From: Enterococcus rotai
GTDB lineage: Bacteria > Bacillota > Bacilli > Lactobacillales > Enterococcaceae
Direction: 5' to 3'
Assembly: GCF_001465345.1 (NCBI RefSeq)
Contig: NZ_CP013655.1
Location: 3,677,721 to 3,741,720 of the forward strand
Length of the DNA stretch: 64,000 bases
Part shown: one piece after another, positions 1 through 8,446 of the stretch
Position numbering within the stretch: position 1 is the first letter of the stretch
Layout of the letters: every line of letters begins with the position of its first letter
Made by a program: the position numbers and the translations under genes
The notes under the pieces: generated by a model
Told to the model about the DNA's origin: nothing
The model's input: the letters and a program-made list of their open reading frames with translations, nothing else
Database searches by the model: none

Positions 1-393
1 CATTTCAAACCCTGGTTTGATTTTCCCATCGACAAGTTCATCAAATTTTTTAATACAATATGCACCAGTAGGACCTACGATCATCGCTCCTAAGAACATA
101 GGAATCTCTGCACCTGTAATCACGCCCATTGTAACCATTGCACCAACTACTCCACCGCGAATATCATAAACCAAGCGCCCACCTGTAAAACCTATCAAGA
201 TCGGCAATAAATAAGTAATCGTCGGACCTGTTATTTCATTTAATTGTTCATTTGGAAACCAACCTGTTGGAATAAATAAAGCGGTCAAGATTCCCCAAGC
301 AATAAATGCCCCGATATTGGGCATGATCATTCCACTAAGAAAACTGCCAAATTGTTGAACTTTCACTTTTAAATTACCTTGTGTTTGTTCCAT
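1..393 (-). CDS. mtlA: PTS mannitol-specific EIICB(A) component, N-terminal part
   Basis: The first 131 residues of a minus-strand gene that runs off the left edge. The translation begins [20 protein letters not shown] and continues with the features of the mannitol permease family: the [20 protein letters not shown] helix, a [13 protein letters not shown] helix and the [18 protein letters not shown] segment. In this family the EIIC domain binds and translocates mannitol across the membrane while the EIIB cysteine phosphorylates it to mannitol 1-phosphate; EIIB/EIIA are outside the window. The ATG at 393 follows a good AGGAGG-like site (AAGAAGGAGG) about 8 bases upstream. A CcpA-type site and two hairpins precede the gene, consistent with catabolite repression. 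Confidence 0.9.
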   Translation of the reverse strand, partial: MEQTQGNLKVKVQQFGSFLSGMIMPNIGAFIAWGILTALFIPTGWFPNEQLNEITGPTITYLLPILIGFTGGRLVYDIRGGVVGAMVTMGVITGAEIPMFLGAMIVGPTGAYCIKKFDELVDGKIKPGFEM

Positions 394-482
394 TTTTTTC
401 CTCCTTCTTCTTATAACAAGAAAAATGTTGAGTCATCGATCTGCGCAGATCTTCTCAGACAACCCTTCGTTGTCTTTTACAT

Positions 483-496
483 TGTAAACGCTCACT
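483..496. promoter_or_regulatory. Candidate CcpA cre site upstream of mtlA
   Basis: TGTAAACGCTCACT matches the cre consensus TGWAARCGYTWNCW at 13 of 14 positions. It lies about 90 bases upstream of mtlA, the expected place for carbon catabolite control of a mannitol PTS gene. Between it and the gene are a perfect palindrome GATCTGCGCAGATC (438-451) and a stem GACAAC/GTTGTC (458-474), which would be in the leader RNA. I do not see a convincing -35/-10 pair. Confidence 0.6.
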
Positions 497-525
497 AAAG
501 ATGATTCAAGAAGATGAAAATTCAG

Positions 526-550
526 TTTTGTCCAAGGTCTTTGGACAAAA
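526..550. repeat. Perfect 10-bp inverted repeat in the mtlA/CHY intergenic region
   Basis: TTTTGTCCAA and TTGGACAAAA flank a 5-base centre. The 284-base gap between mtlA and the CHY gene also holds CAAAACGAAATATACGTTTTG-like dyad sequence near 632-652. No convincing gene is seen here; the small plus-strand frame at 501-734 has no ribosome-binding site. Function unknown; could be an operator or an RNA hairpin. Confidence 0.35.
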
Positions 551-677
551 ATTGAACAATAGGTTTCACTTATCAAATGAAATGAGTCCAAACCTTTTAG
601 GGACAACAAAAAAAGTCGACCAAAACGAAATATACGTTTTGATTGACTCCTTAAATTCGAATTATCTTTTTAACATG

Positions 678-992
678 TTATTCCTGTTCACTAAAATAAA
701 TATGACTATGCAATGCGCAGTTTGGGTTAAATAAATGCCCACAATTTACACATTTAGTATTTGTTTTATATTCCATTGCACTTAATTCAGTGCGGCATGA
801 ACCACAAAGAACGATTTTTTCATTTGAAACTGGCCAAGCAGAAAAAAGATGATCTTCCAGCTCATCATGGCACTGAAAACAAGCGTAATACTTTTTACAA
901 GAATAACATTTATTCGCCACTACATCGACTGGTGAACTATAATGAACACACCGTCCTTCATGATCGATCGTCGCCCCATATAGTTTCACCAT
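678..992 (-). CDS. CHY zinc-finger family protein
   Basis: A 104-residue cysteine/histidine-rich protein. It carries the CVHYSS start that names the CHY family, followed by CYSC, CFQCHDELEDH, CGSC and CVNCG pairs and a final NPNCALH, so it should bind several zinc ions. The start ATG at 992 has AAGGAG 9 bases upstream, placed inside the end of bioY (one base separates the two genes), so it is translated from the bioY transcript. Family members are of poorly defined function (zinc-dependent binding or redox chaperone roles are known for the eukaryotic relative Hot13). Its pairing with a biotin transporter is an observation; no functional link is established. Confidence 0.8.
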   Translation of the reverse strand: MVKLYGATIDHEGRCVHYSSPVDVVANKCYSCKKYYACFQCHDELEDHLFSAWPVSNEKIVLCGSCRTELSAMEYKTNTKCVNCGHLFNPNCALHSHIYFSEQE

Positions 993-993
993 A

Positions 994-1539
994 CTAGTTT
1001 CTCCTTTGATCGAACGATTTTGATATTCTTTGTGCTATAAAAACAGTCAAAAATGCTTTAATCGTATCTCCAGGAATAAACGCTAGGTTTGCCATCAAAC
1101 TTTTAGACAAACTCATATCAGATAAAATACTCATCCCGACTGCTCCACAAAAATCAATAAATAATGCACCAAAAAGGAAGGTAATTCCAAATCCCCAGAA
1201 AATATTTTGATTATAAGGATTGACCCTTTCACTAGCCCAGCCTATCAAAAAAGTCGCAAATGGATAGGCAAAAAGGTAACCTGCTGTGATACCGAGAAAA
1301 ACGGCGATTCCCCCTCTTCCTCCAGCTAATATAGGAAAACCAATCGCAACAAGTAGTAAAAACAGTAAAGTTGCAATCGTTCCATTTTTCTTACCGAGTA
1401 GCAATCCACTTAACATAAAGCCAGCATTTTGAATCACAATCGGTACCGGTAATAAACCAAGCGGTATCGGTGGGAAAAAGCCTAAAACAATAATAATGCT
1501 GATCATAATAGCAATTCTCGTAATATCTTTTGTTTTCAT
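994..1539 (-). CDS. bioY: Biotin transporter BioY (ECF S component)
   Basis: A 181-residue protein with about six hydrophobic helices. It has the BioY signatures FPPIPLGLLPVPIVIQNAGF near the N-terminus and GGRGGIAVFLGITAGYLFAYP in the middle. BioY is the membrane substrate-binding (S) component that captures biotin and works with the shared ECF energy module (EcfA1A2T), encoded elsewhere. The start ATG at 1539 follows GGAGAG. The promoter upstream overlaps a BirA-like operator, so expression should fall when biotin is plentiful. The next gene (CHY finger) follows after one base. Confidence 0.92.
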   Translation of the reverse strand: MKTKDITRIAIMISIIIVLGFFPPIPLGLLPVPIVIQNAGFMLSGLLLGKKNGTIATLLFLLLVAIGFPILAGGRGGIAVFLGITAGYLFAYPFATFLIGWASERVNPYNQNIFWGFGITFLFGALFIDFCGAVGMSILSDMSLSKSLMANLAFIPGDTIKAFLTVFIAQRISKSFDQRRN

Positions 1540-1577
1540 TTGTTCTCTCCAAACGTAAAATAATATTTTGTCTCTCT

Positions 1578-1631
1578 AAAATACTATTTAAAAGCACCAA
1601 TGTCAACCTTTTAATTAAACTGGTTAACCAA
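1578..1631 (-). promoter_or_regulatory. bioY promoter overlapping a BirA-type operator
   Basis: On the minus strand TTGACA (1601-1606) and TATTTT (1578-1583) are separated by 17 bases. The -35 box is part of a dyad whose halves on the plus strand are GTCAAC (1602-1607) and GTTAAC (1623-1628) with a 15-base centre. That is the architecture of the Firmicute BirA operator (TTGTTAAC-N14 to 16-GTTAACAA). Repressor binding here would block the promoter. Confidence 0.7.
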
Positions 1632-1691
1632 GAGAATTTATTTCAAGTGTTATCAGTCTTTAGTTGTTTTTCTTGTTGATAATGATACAAT

Positions 1692-1708
1692 AAAGTACAA
1701 AGTACTTT
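1692..1708. promoter_or_regulatory. Palindromic operator before the Nudix regulator gene
   Basis: AAAGTAC-AAA-GTACTTT is a perfect 7-bp dyad just downstream of a plausible promoter (TTGTTT, 16-base spacer, TACAAT ending near 1690) and just upstream of the Nudix/winged-helix gene. The position suits autoregulation by that gene product; this is inference. Confidence 0.5.
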
Positions 1709-1725
1709 TATCGGATGTAGAGAGG

Positions 1726-2562
1726 ATGAGCAACTTGACACACTTTAGTTCAAAGGAAGCGGAAAAGCAATATTATGAACAAGAAGCCAGCGAAACTGAG
1801 TTTTTAAAATGGTATCACCAACAAGAACTTCCTGAATATGAAAAGCCTTCTCTGACTGTAGATATTGTTTTAATGTGCTATAACAAAGAAGAAGATCAAC
1901 TTAAAATACTGCTGATTAAAAGAAAAGGACATCCTTATAGAAATTCTTGGGCCTTACCTGGCGGATTCGTCAATAGAAATGAATCAACTGGAGAAAGTGT
2001 TTTACGGGAGACGAAAGAAGAAACTGGCGTGGTTATTTCTAAAGAAAACATCGAACAACTACATAGTTTCAGCCGGCCTGATCGAGATCCTCGCGGCTGG
2101 GTCGTAACAGTTAGTTATCTCGCTTTTATTGGTGAAGAACCATTGATTGCAGGAGATGATGCTAAAGAAGTCCGTTGGTTTACAATGGAGCGGAAAGAAA
2201 ACACACTGGCTCTTACCAATGGTGATGTAGAAATCATTTTGGATTTACAGACAGGTGCTTCAACTGGGAAAGATACTTTAGCTTTCGACCACAGTGAAAT
2301 TATTCTGAAAGCTTTCAATCGAGTGGCGAATAAAATGGAACATGATCCTCAGGTATTGCAAGTTTTAGGGAAAGATTTTACGATCACAGAAGCTCGCAAA
2401 GTATTTGCAAAATTTTCTGGTATTGATTATAAAACAATCGACCACTCAAACTTTAAAAAAGCCATGCTTCATCATTTTGAAGAAATTGGAGAACGTCCGG
2501 TAGGTATTGGTCGCCCTTCAAAAATTTATCAGCTAAAACCTGAAAACTCCGATAAAAAATAA
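1726..2562 (+). CDS. Nudix hydrolase with C-terminal winged helix (NrtR-like)
   Basis: A 278-residue protein. Residues about 45-185 form a Nudix domain with a complete Nudix box, GGFVNRNESTGESVLRETKE followed by ETGV. The C-terminal ~75 residues (FTITEARKVFAKFSGIDYKT ... GRPSKIYQL) look like the winged helix found in NrtR-type regulators. NrtR proteins bind ADP-ribose through the Nudix fold and repress NAD-related genes; whether this protein hydrolyses ADP-ribose, regulates, or both is not shown. The intact Nudix box leaves catalysis possible. The ATG at 1726 touches its AGAGG, so the in-frame TTG at 1735, spaced 9 bases from it, is an alternative start. A palindrome sits at the promoter. Confidence 0.78.
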   Translation: MSNLTHFSSKEAEKQYYEQEASETEFLKWYHQQELPEYEKPSLTVDIVLMCYNKEEDQLKILLIKRKGHPYRNSWALPGGFVNRNESTGESVLRETKEETGVVISKENIEQLHSFSRPDRDPRGWVVTVSYLAFIGEEPLIAGDDAKEVRWFTMERKENTLALTNGDVEIILDLQTGASTGKDTLAFDHSEIILKAFNRVANKMEHDPQVLQVLGKDFTITEARKVFAKFSGIDYKTIDHSNFKKAMLHHFEEIGERPVGIGRPSKIYQLKPENSDKK

Positions 2563-2601
2563 TAGCTCCTCACATAGTTACGGTGAAGAAAGGCGGATGA
2601 A

Positions 2602-3123
2602 ATGGTCGTTTATTTAAGAAAAGCTGAAGCAACTGATCTAGTTAACATCATGGAAATTATTGCTGCTGCGAGACAAATGCTCCATGATAAAAATATTCCT
2701 CAATGGCAAAATGGTGAAGGTCCTAATGAAGAACAGTTGAAACAAGATATTGTTTTACAACAGTGTTATGTCTTGATCGTCGATCAACAAATTGCTGGTC
2801 TGGGCATCCTTTCAACCAGTCCTGAACCGCCATATGAACAAATAAAAAATGGACAATGGCAACAGACTCCTGGAAATTATTCAGCGATTCACAGAGTCGC
2901 TCTTGCTCCTACCTATCAAGGAAAAGGATTAGCATTGCTTTTAATGAATCTATTGATTACGACATCTAGATTGAATGGTTGTCTTGATATTCGAATTGAT
3001 ACTCACCCAGAAAATAAAACAATGCAACAATTGATTCAAAAAGCCGGTTTCACTTATTGCGGTGACATTTTACTGCCTGTAGCTGATGGCGAACGATTCG
3101 CTTATCAATTGGTATTGACTTAA
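2602..3123 (+). CDS. GNAT family N-acetyltransferase
   Basis: A 173-residue single-domain acetyltransferase. The acetyl-CoA binding motif A is visible as RVALAPTYQGKGLALLLMNL near residues 100-120, and motif B as IRIDTHPENKTMQQLIQKAG. The start ATG follows GAAGAAAGGCGG. It lies 39 bases after the Nudix gene on the same strand, so it is probably co-transcribed. The acceptor substrate cannot be read from the sequence. Confidence 0.85.
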   Translation: MVVYLRKAEATDLVNIMEIIAAARQMLHDKNIPQWQNGEGPNEEQLKQDIVLQQCYVLIVDQQIAGLGILSTSPEPPYEQIKNGQWQQTPGNYSAIHRVALAPTYQGKGLALLLMNLLITTSRLNGCLDIRIDTHPENKTMQQLIQKAGFTYCGDILLPVADGERFAYQLVLT

Positions 3124-3134
3124 AATAAACTAAA

Positions 3135-3173
3135 AAGCCTAAAACAAACAATTCAATCGTTTGTTTTAGGCTT
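3135..3173. terminator. Bidirectional terminator
   Basis: Perfect 15-bp stem AAGCCTAAAACAAAC / GTTTGTTTTAGGCTT with a 9-base loop, right after the GNAT gene. On the minus strand the stem is followed by TTTTTAG, so it can also stop readthrough from oatA. The remaining sequence to 3280 holds no gene. Confidence 0.75.
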
Positions 3174-3280
3174 AATTCGTGCCTTACTTTCTTCTTTTCT
3201 ATCTAGTGAACGTCATCCTAACAGACGTAGTGCAACTATGTCGTGTTAGTTCAGACGTTGCAGCGTTCCTTATCTGACTC

Positions 3281-5149
3281 TTATTTCACTAACTGTTTTG
3301 CAATAAAACTTGAGTATTTTACTTGTCCATCTACATTCGGATGAACTCGGTCATCATAAAACCATTCCTCATGCTCATTACTGTAGCCGTACCAGTCAAT
3401 AATGACAAGGTTTTTGTACTTTTTCTTCATTGTTTCGAGCATTCCATTGACTTCATTTTGCCATCTACGAGTAGGAACGCGAACATTGATCCAATAGACC
3501 TTTCGTTTTGAACCGATTGCTGTCATGAATTCATCAAATTGCGCTTCGGTAAATGATCCATTCGTCCCAAGACCAACTAAAACATTATCTTTCAATAATT
3601 TTTCTTTCTCTAGTTTTTCAATGACTGGTGTACTGGTATATAATTGTCTCCCCACTTCACCATCCACAATCATCTTAGGAAAAATCTCTTGTAATCCTGC
3701 AGCTGCATCTAAGATAACAGAATCACCGAAAGCTGTAACGTCCATCTCTTTGGCTTTCTTCGCTTCTTCAGCAGTTAAATCAAAATTCGCCTCTGGCTCT
3801 GGCGTTGCCGCTTTTGTCGAATCGGTCGTTTTGCCTTCGTTTTTGGCTTTTTCTTCTGCTTTTCTCTGTTCTGCTTTCTTTTTGTTTGCTTCAATATTTT
3901 TTTGTAGTTGTTGCTGTTCTGCAGTAACTTCATTGGAAGGCGCAACAGCTAGAGCAAAGAGTGCAAAACAAGATAAAACAACACTGATCAAAGCTGTCAC
4001 TTTAGCCACTGTAAACCATGGTTTACGGAAAAAATCTTTGATAGCAAACCACGTATACTGATAATAAAATTTGCCCAATGGTTTCTCGATAAATCGATAG
4101 GATAATTCACTAATGCCTAAAATCAAAGCAATCTCGATCAAAGAATGCAACAACACATGATCACTTAAATTTTTGACTTTAGCTTCATAAAAAATCATGA
4201 CTGGGAACTGATACAAATAAATTCCGTAACTTCTTTTTCCAAACCATGTGAAAACAGGATTTGTCAGCCAACGATTTAAATCGGCGCCTGGATGAGCTGT
4301 AACTGCCACTAGAATCGTTGCAAAAATACTGACGATAAACATTCCACCATAATAGACAAAAGCTAGATGGTCTGCTAAAAATAGGAAGGAAAGCAGTAAG
4401 ACAACCAAGGAGGTAATTCCAACGCCATTCAGTAAATTTTTAGCCTTTATCGGAATTTCTTCTTTCAAACGGAAACTTGGCCAAACAAAGGCCAACCCAC
4501 TTCCCATTAAAATCGAAAATAATCTTGTGTCTGTTCCATAATAAACTCTTGTCGGGTCGGCACCAGGAGTATACAAAACTGCCATCAAAATACCAGATCC
4601 AACAGCCGCCGCCATGATCAAACCAAAAATTTTACCACTGTGCTTAACATATTTTTTTAGCACAATAAATAACAACGGCCAGATCAAATAATTCTGTGCT
4701 TCAACTGCAAGAGACCAAATATGTGTAAATGGTGACTGGGTGGTAAATCGATCAAAATAAGAAAATCCTTTAAAAATTTGCCACCAATTATTATAGTAAA
4801 AGACACTACTGGCGACTACACTACGTAAATTATTGAGTAAGTCTTGCTGGAAAAAGACAATATAGGCTGAAGCTGCTACCAGCATGGCAACTAAGCCTGG
4901 ATAGAGCCGTTTCATACGGCGTATATAAAAACTTTTAACATCGATTGTTTCGGTTTGTAACCATTCTTGCCTTAGTAAATCAGTAATTAAATAACCAGAG
5001 ACTGCAAAAAAAATAGGGACGCCTAAATAGCCCCCATGCATTATATTAGGGAACAAATGATACAGAATCACGCCGACGACCGCAATAGTTCGTATCCCAT
5101 CGAACCCGGTAATATAACGGCGATTTTCTAACCTTTTCTTATTATTCAT
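3281..5149 (-). CDS. oatA: Peptidoglycan O-acetyltransferase OatA
   Basis: A 622-residue two-domain enzyme. Residues about 10-360 form the membrane acyltransferase-3 domain (start RRYITGFDGIRTIAVVGVIL, then several helices), which passes acetyl groups across the membrane. A further helix near 385-405 and a charged Lys/Glu-rich linker lead to an extracellular SGNH domain (about 465-622). That domain shows block I FGDS, block III GLGTNGSF and block V DRVHP with the Asp-x-x-His pair. OatA acetylates the C6 hydroxyl of N-acetylmuramic acid and gives lysozyme resistance. ATG start; the gene stands alone between the GNAT and ilvA genes. Confidence 0.93.
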   Translation of the reverse strand: MNNKKRLENRRYITGFDGIRTIAVVGVILYHLFPNIMHGGYLGVPIFFAVSGYLITDLLRQEWLQTETIDVKSFYIRRMKRLYPGLVAMLVAASAYIVFFQQDLLNNLRSVVASSVFYYNNWWQIFKGFSYFDRFTTQSPFTHIWSLAVEAQNYLIWPLLFIVLKKYVKHSGKIFGLIMAAAVGSGILMAVLYTPGADPTRVYYGTDTRLFSILMGSGLAFVWPSFRLKEEIPIKAKNLLNGVGITSLVVLLLSFLFLADHLAFVYYGGMFIVSIFATILVAVTAHPGADLNRWLTNPVFTWFGKRSYGIYLYQFPVMIFYEAKVKNLSDHVLLHSLIEIALILGISELSYRFIEKPLGKFYYQYTWFAIKDFFRKPWFTVAKVTALISVVLSCFALFALAVAPSNEVTAEQQQLQKNIEANKKKAEQRKAEEKAKNEGKTTDSTKAATPEPEANFDLTAEEAKKAKEMDVTAFGDSVILDAAAGLQEIFPKMIVDGEVGRQLYTSTPVIEKLEKEKLLKDNVLVGLGTNGSFTEAQFDEFMTAIGSKRKVYWINVRVPTRRWQNEVNGMLETMKKKYKNLVIIDWYGYSNEHEEWFYDDRVHPNVDGQVKYSSFIAKQLVK

Positions 5150-5445
5150 TTATATTTTCCAACTTTACTAATATTCTTTTTTATATTTCGAGTAATTTTT
5201 AACAAAGGAACATGATTTTAAAAATGATAGACGATAGAAAAAATAAGTCTTATTTGACCCGAAAAAGGTGGTCTGTTGAAGTGTTAAAAAAATTCTATCT
5301 GGGATCATGTTCTTTGACGGTCGGTGTTTTTCTGACCGATTTAATGTAGTAAGTTAAATATACGTTCTTTCCAGACAAATGGCAAGAACTCTCTCTCCTA
5401 TTTTCCATTTTTTAAGTAAATTTTAGACATTCTTTTGAAATAAAA
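5150..5445. other. Non-coding gap upstream of oatA with a long-range inverted repeat
   Basis: This gap between ilvA and oatA holds no convincing gene. It contains two nearly complementary 12-13 base arms, AAAGGAACATGAT near 5202 and ATCATGTTCTTT near 5304, about 90 bases apart, and a short stem CGGTC/GACCG at 5318-5338. This could be oatA leader structure or an unannotated RNA. I cannot decide. Confidence 0.3.
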
Positions 5446-5492
5446 AAAATGAGTTGTCAGTTAGAATTTTATCTAACCGACAACTCATTTTT
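5446..5492 (-). terminator. Terminator of the ilv operon
   Basis: AAAATGAGTTGTC pairs with GACAACTCATTTT, extended by GTTAGA/TCTAAC with one mismatch, and is followed on the minus strand by a T run. It lies about 85 bases after the ilvA stop codon and can also act in the other direction. Confidence 0.8.
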
Positions 5493-5576
5493 CATTCATT
5501 TGCACGAGAGCGAATCAACGGCGAGAAAAAAGCAGCCCCTTCTTATTTCTAGGAGCTAAACCTTTTATCTCGGCTT

Positions 5577-6830
5577 CTAAACAAGTAACGCATACAATGA
5601 CGGATTATCACTTAAATCAATATATTTAGGATCAAACTCAGCCATTTTCTGTAGTAAATTAGGTAATTCCTCTTTGTCTTTCAGTAAAATACCCAACACT
5701 ACTGGGCCTGTTCCACGATTGACTTTTTTCGTATACTCAAACCGGGTGATATCATCATTTGGACCTAAGATATCTGTTACGAATTCTCTTAATGCGCCTG
5801 GTCGTTGGGGGAAATTGATCACAAAGTAATGTTTTAGTCCTTCAGAAATCAAAGAACGTTCTTCGATTTCTTCCATTCGATTGATATCATTATTACCACC
5901 ACTGATGATACAAACAACATTTTTCCCTTTAATCTCATCTTTGATCAGTTCTAACGCTGAAACACTCAGAGCTCCTGCTGGCTCGACTACAATTGCTTGT
6001 TTAGTGTATAACTCTAAAATCGTAGAACAGACTTGCCCTTCATCCACAGCTAAAAGCTCATCAACATATTCAAGCGTATGTTCATACGTTAACTTGCCCA
6101 CTTGTTTCACTGCTGCCCCATCAACAAATTTTTCTACACTGTCCAGCATTACCGGTTTACCTTCATCAAAAGCCGCCCGCATCGATTGGGCACCTAATGG
6201 TTCTACGCCAATGACAGCCGTCGTTGGACTAACGCTTTTAGTATAGGTAGAAACACCACTAACTAAACCACCGCCACCGATTGCTGCCAGCAAGTAATCT
6301 ACTTGAAATTCAGCTTCATTCGCTTCTTGAAATATTTCAACGGCTACTGTCCCTTGTCCAGCCATGATATTTAAATCATTAAAGGGATCTATAAAAGCTT
6401 GATGATTGGCGCTAGCATATTCTTTAGCAGCTTTAGCGGATGCATCAAAAGTATCACCAATTAATTTGACCGTTACTTCATCTCCACCAAAAAACTTTAC
6501 TTGAGAGATTTTTTGTTGTGGCGTTGTTGTCGGCATAAAAATCGTTGCCGCAACGTTCATTTCATGGCAAGTGTATGCAACTCCTTGAGCATGATTCCCC
6601 GCACTTGCACAAACCACACCGTTTTTCAGCATCTCATGAGGAGTTTGTTTAATCGCATAATAGGCCCCTCTTAATTTGAATGAACGAACTTTCTGTAGAT
6701 CTTCTCTTTTTAAATAAACGTTGCATTGATATTTTTGTGATAGATACATATCATATTGCAATGGCGTTTTGGTTACCACGTCTTTTAGCACATCATATGC
6801 TTCTTCAACATTTGTTTTTGTTAATGTCAA
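5577..6830 (-). CDS. ilvA: Threonine deaminase (threonine ammonia-lyase), biosynthetic
   Basis: About 417 residues. It is a PLP-dependent enzyme converting threonine to 2-oxobutanoate, the first step of isoleucine synthesis. The PLP lysine lies in KREDLQKVRSFKLRGAYYAI, the ASAGNHAQGVAYTC substrate loop follows, and the glycine-rich IGGGGLVSG loop and SGGNND are present. The C-terminus (about 335-417) carries a single ACT-like regulatory segment (HYFVINFPQRPGALREFVTD), shorter than in the E. coli enzyme and typical of the Bacillus form. The start is a TTG: two adjacent TTG codons (6833, 6830) follow GGGGAG, and the second has the better spacing. Last gene of the ilvDBNCA operon. Confidence 0.94.
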   Translation of the reverse strand: MTLTKTNVEEAYDVLKDVVTKTPLQYDMYLSQKYQCNVYLKREDLQKVRSFKLRGAYYAIKQTPHEMLKNGVVCASAGNHAQGVAYTCHEMNVAATIFMPTTTPQQKISQVKFFGGDEVTVKLIGDTFDASAKAAKEYASANHQAFIDPFNDLNIMAGQGTVAVEIFQEANEAEFQVDYLLAAIGGGGLVSGVSTYTKSVSPTTAVIGVEPLGAQSMRAAFDEGKPVMLDSVEKFVDGAAVKQVGKLTYEHTLEYVDELLAVDEGQVCSTILELYTKQAIVVEPAGALSVSALELIKDEIKGKNVVCIISGGNNDINRMEEIEERSLISEGLKHYFVINFPQRPGALREFVTDILGPNDDITRFEYTKKVNRGTGPVVLGILLKDKEELPNLLQKMAEFDPKYIDLSDNPSLYALLV

Positions 6831-6912
6831 CAAATTCTCCCCACCTTTCAGTATGTAAGAGAGACCGAGAAAAATGACTATTTTCCCAGCCTCTGCTCGC
6901 TAATCGTTTAAT

Positions 6913-7962
<1,050 letters not shown>

Positions 7963-8445
7963 TTAGTTGTTGCCTCTGGTAAATCCAGTGACGCCTGTTC
8001 TTGCTAATTGTTTGATGCCATATGGTGCGACAACATCAACGAAAGCACTTATTTTTTCACTCGTTCCTGTAACTTGGATCACCACTGAGCGAGTGCCGAC
8101 ATCGATCACATTGGCTCTAAACGGATCGATCACTGAGAATAATTCAGCTCGAACTGCTGCTGGTGCATTGACTTTTACCAATGCTAGCTCTCTTTCTAAA
8201 TGTGCTTCATCTGTGATATCTGAGACCTTGATCACATCGATTTGTTTATTTAATTGTTTAGTAACCTGTTCTGCTTCTTTTAAATCTGATACTTGAACCA
8301 CAATGGTGATTCGTGATACATGATCTAACTCTGTTGGACCGACTGAAATGCTGTCGATATTGACTTGTCTGCGTGTCAGCACACCACTGAAGCGATTCAA
8401 GACACCAGAATTATTATTGACTGTTGCTGTAATAATCCGTTTCAT
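7963..8445 (-). CDS. ilvN: Acetolactate synthase small (regulatory) subunit
   Basis: A 160-residue protein with an N-terminal ACT domain (MKRIITATVNNNSGVLNRFS, then RRQVNIDSISVGPTE) and the C-terminal small-subunit domain ending near YGIKQLARTGVTGF. It binds the IlvB catalytic subunit and confers valine feedback control. The ATG at 8445 lies one base after the ilvB stop and uses GGGGGTGG within ilvB as its ribosome site; upstream codons in the same frame belong to ilvB territory, so I shortened the frame. Confidence 0.95.
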   Translation of the reverse strand: MKRIITATVNNNSGVLNRFSGVLTRRQVNIDSISVGPTELDHVSRITIVVQVSDLKEAEQVTKQLNKQIDVIKVSDITDEAHLERELALVKVNAPAAVRAELFSVIDPFRANVIDVGTRSVVIQVTGTSEKISAFVDVVAPYGIKQLARTGVTGFTRGNN

Positions 8446-8446
8446 T

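Noticed and set aside
501..734. Plus-strand frame of 77 codons upstream of the CHY gene
   Set aside because: No ribosome site, overlaps hairpins and the end of the CHY gene, and the protein has no recognisable features.
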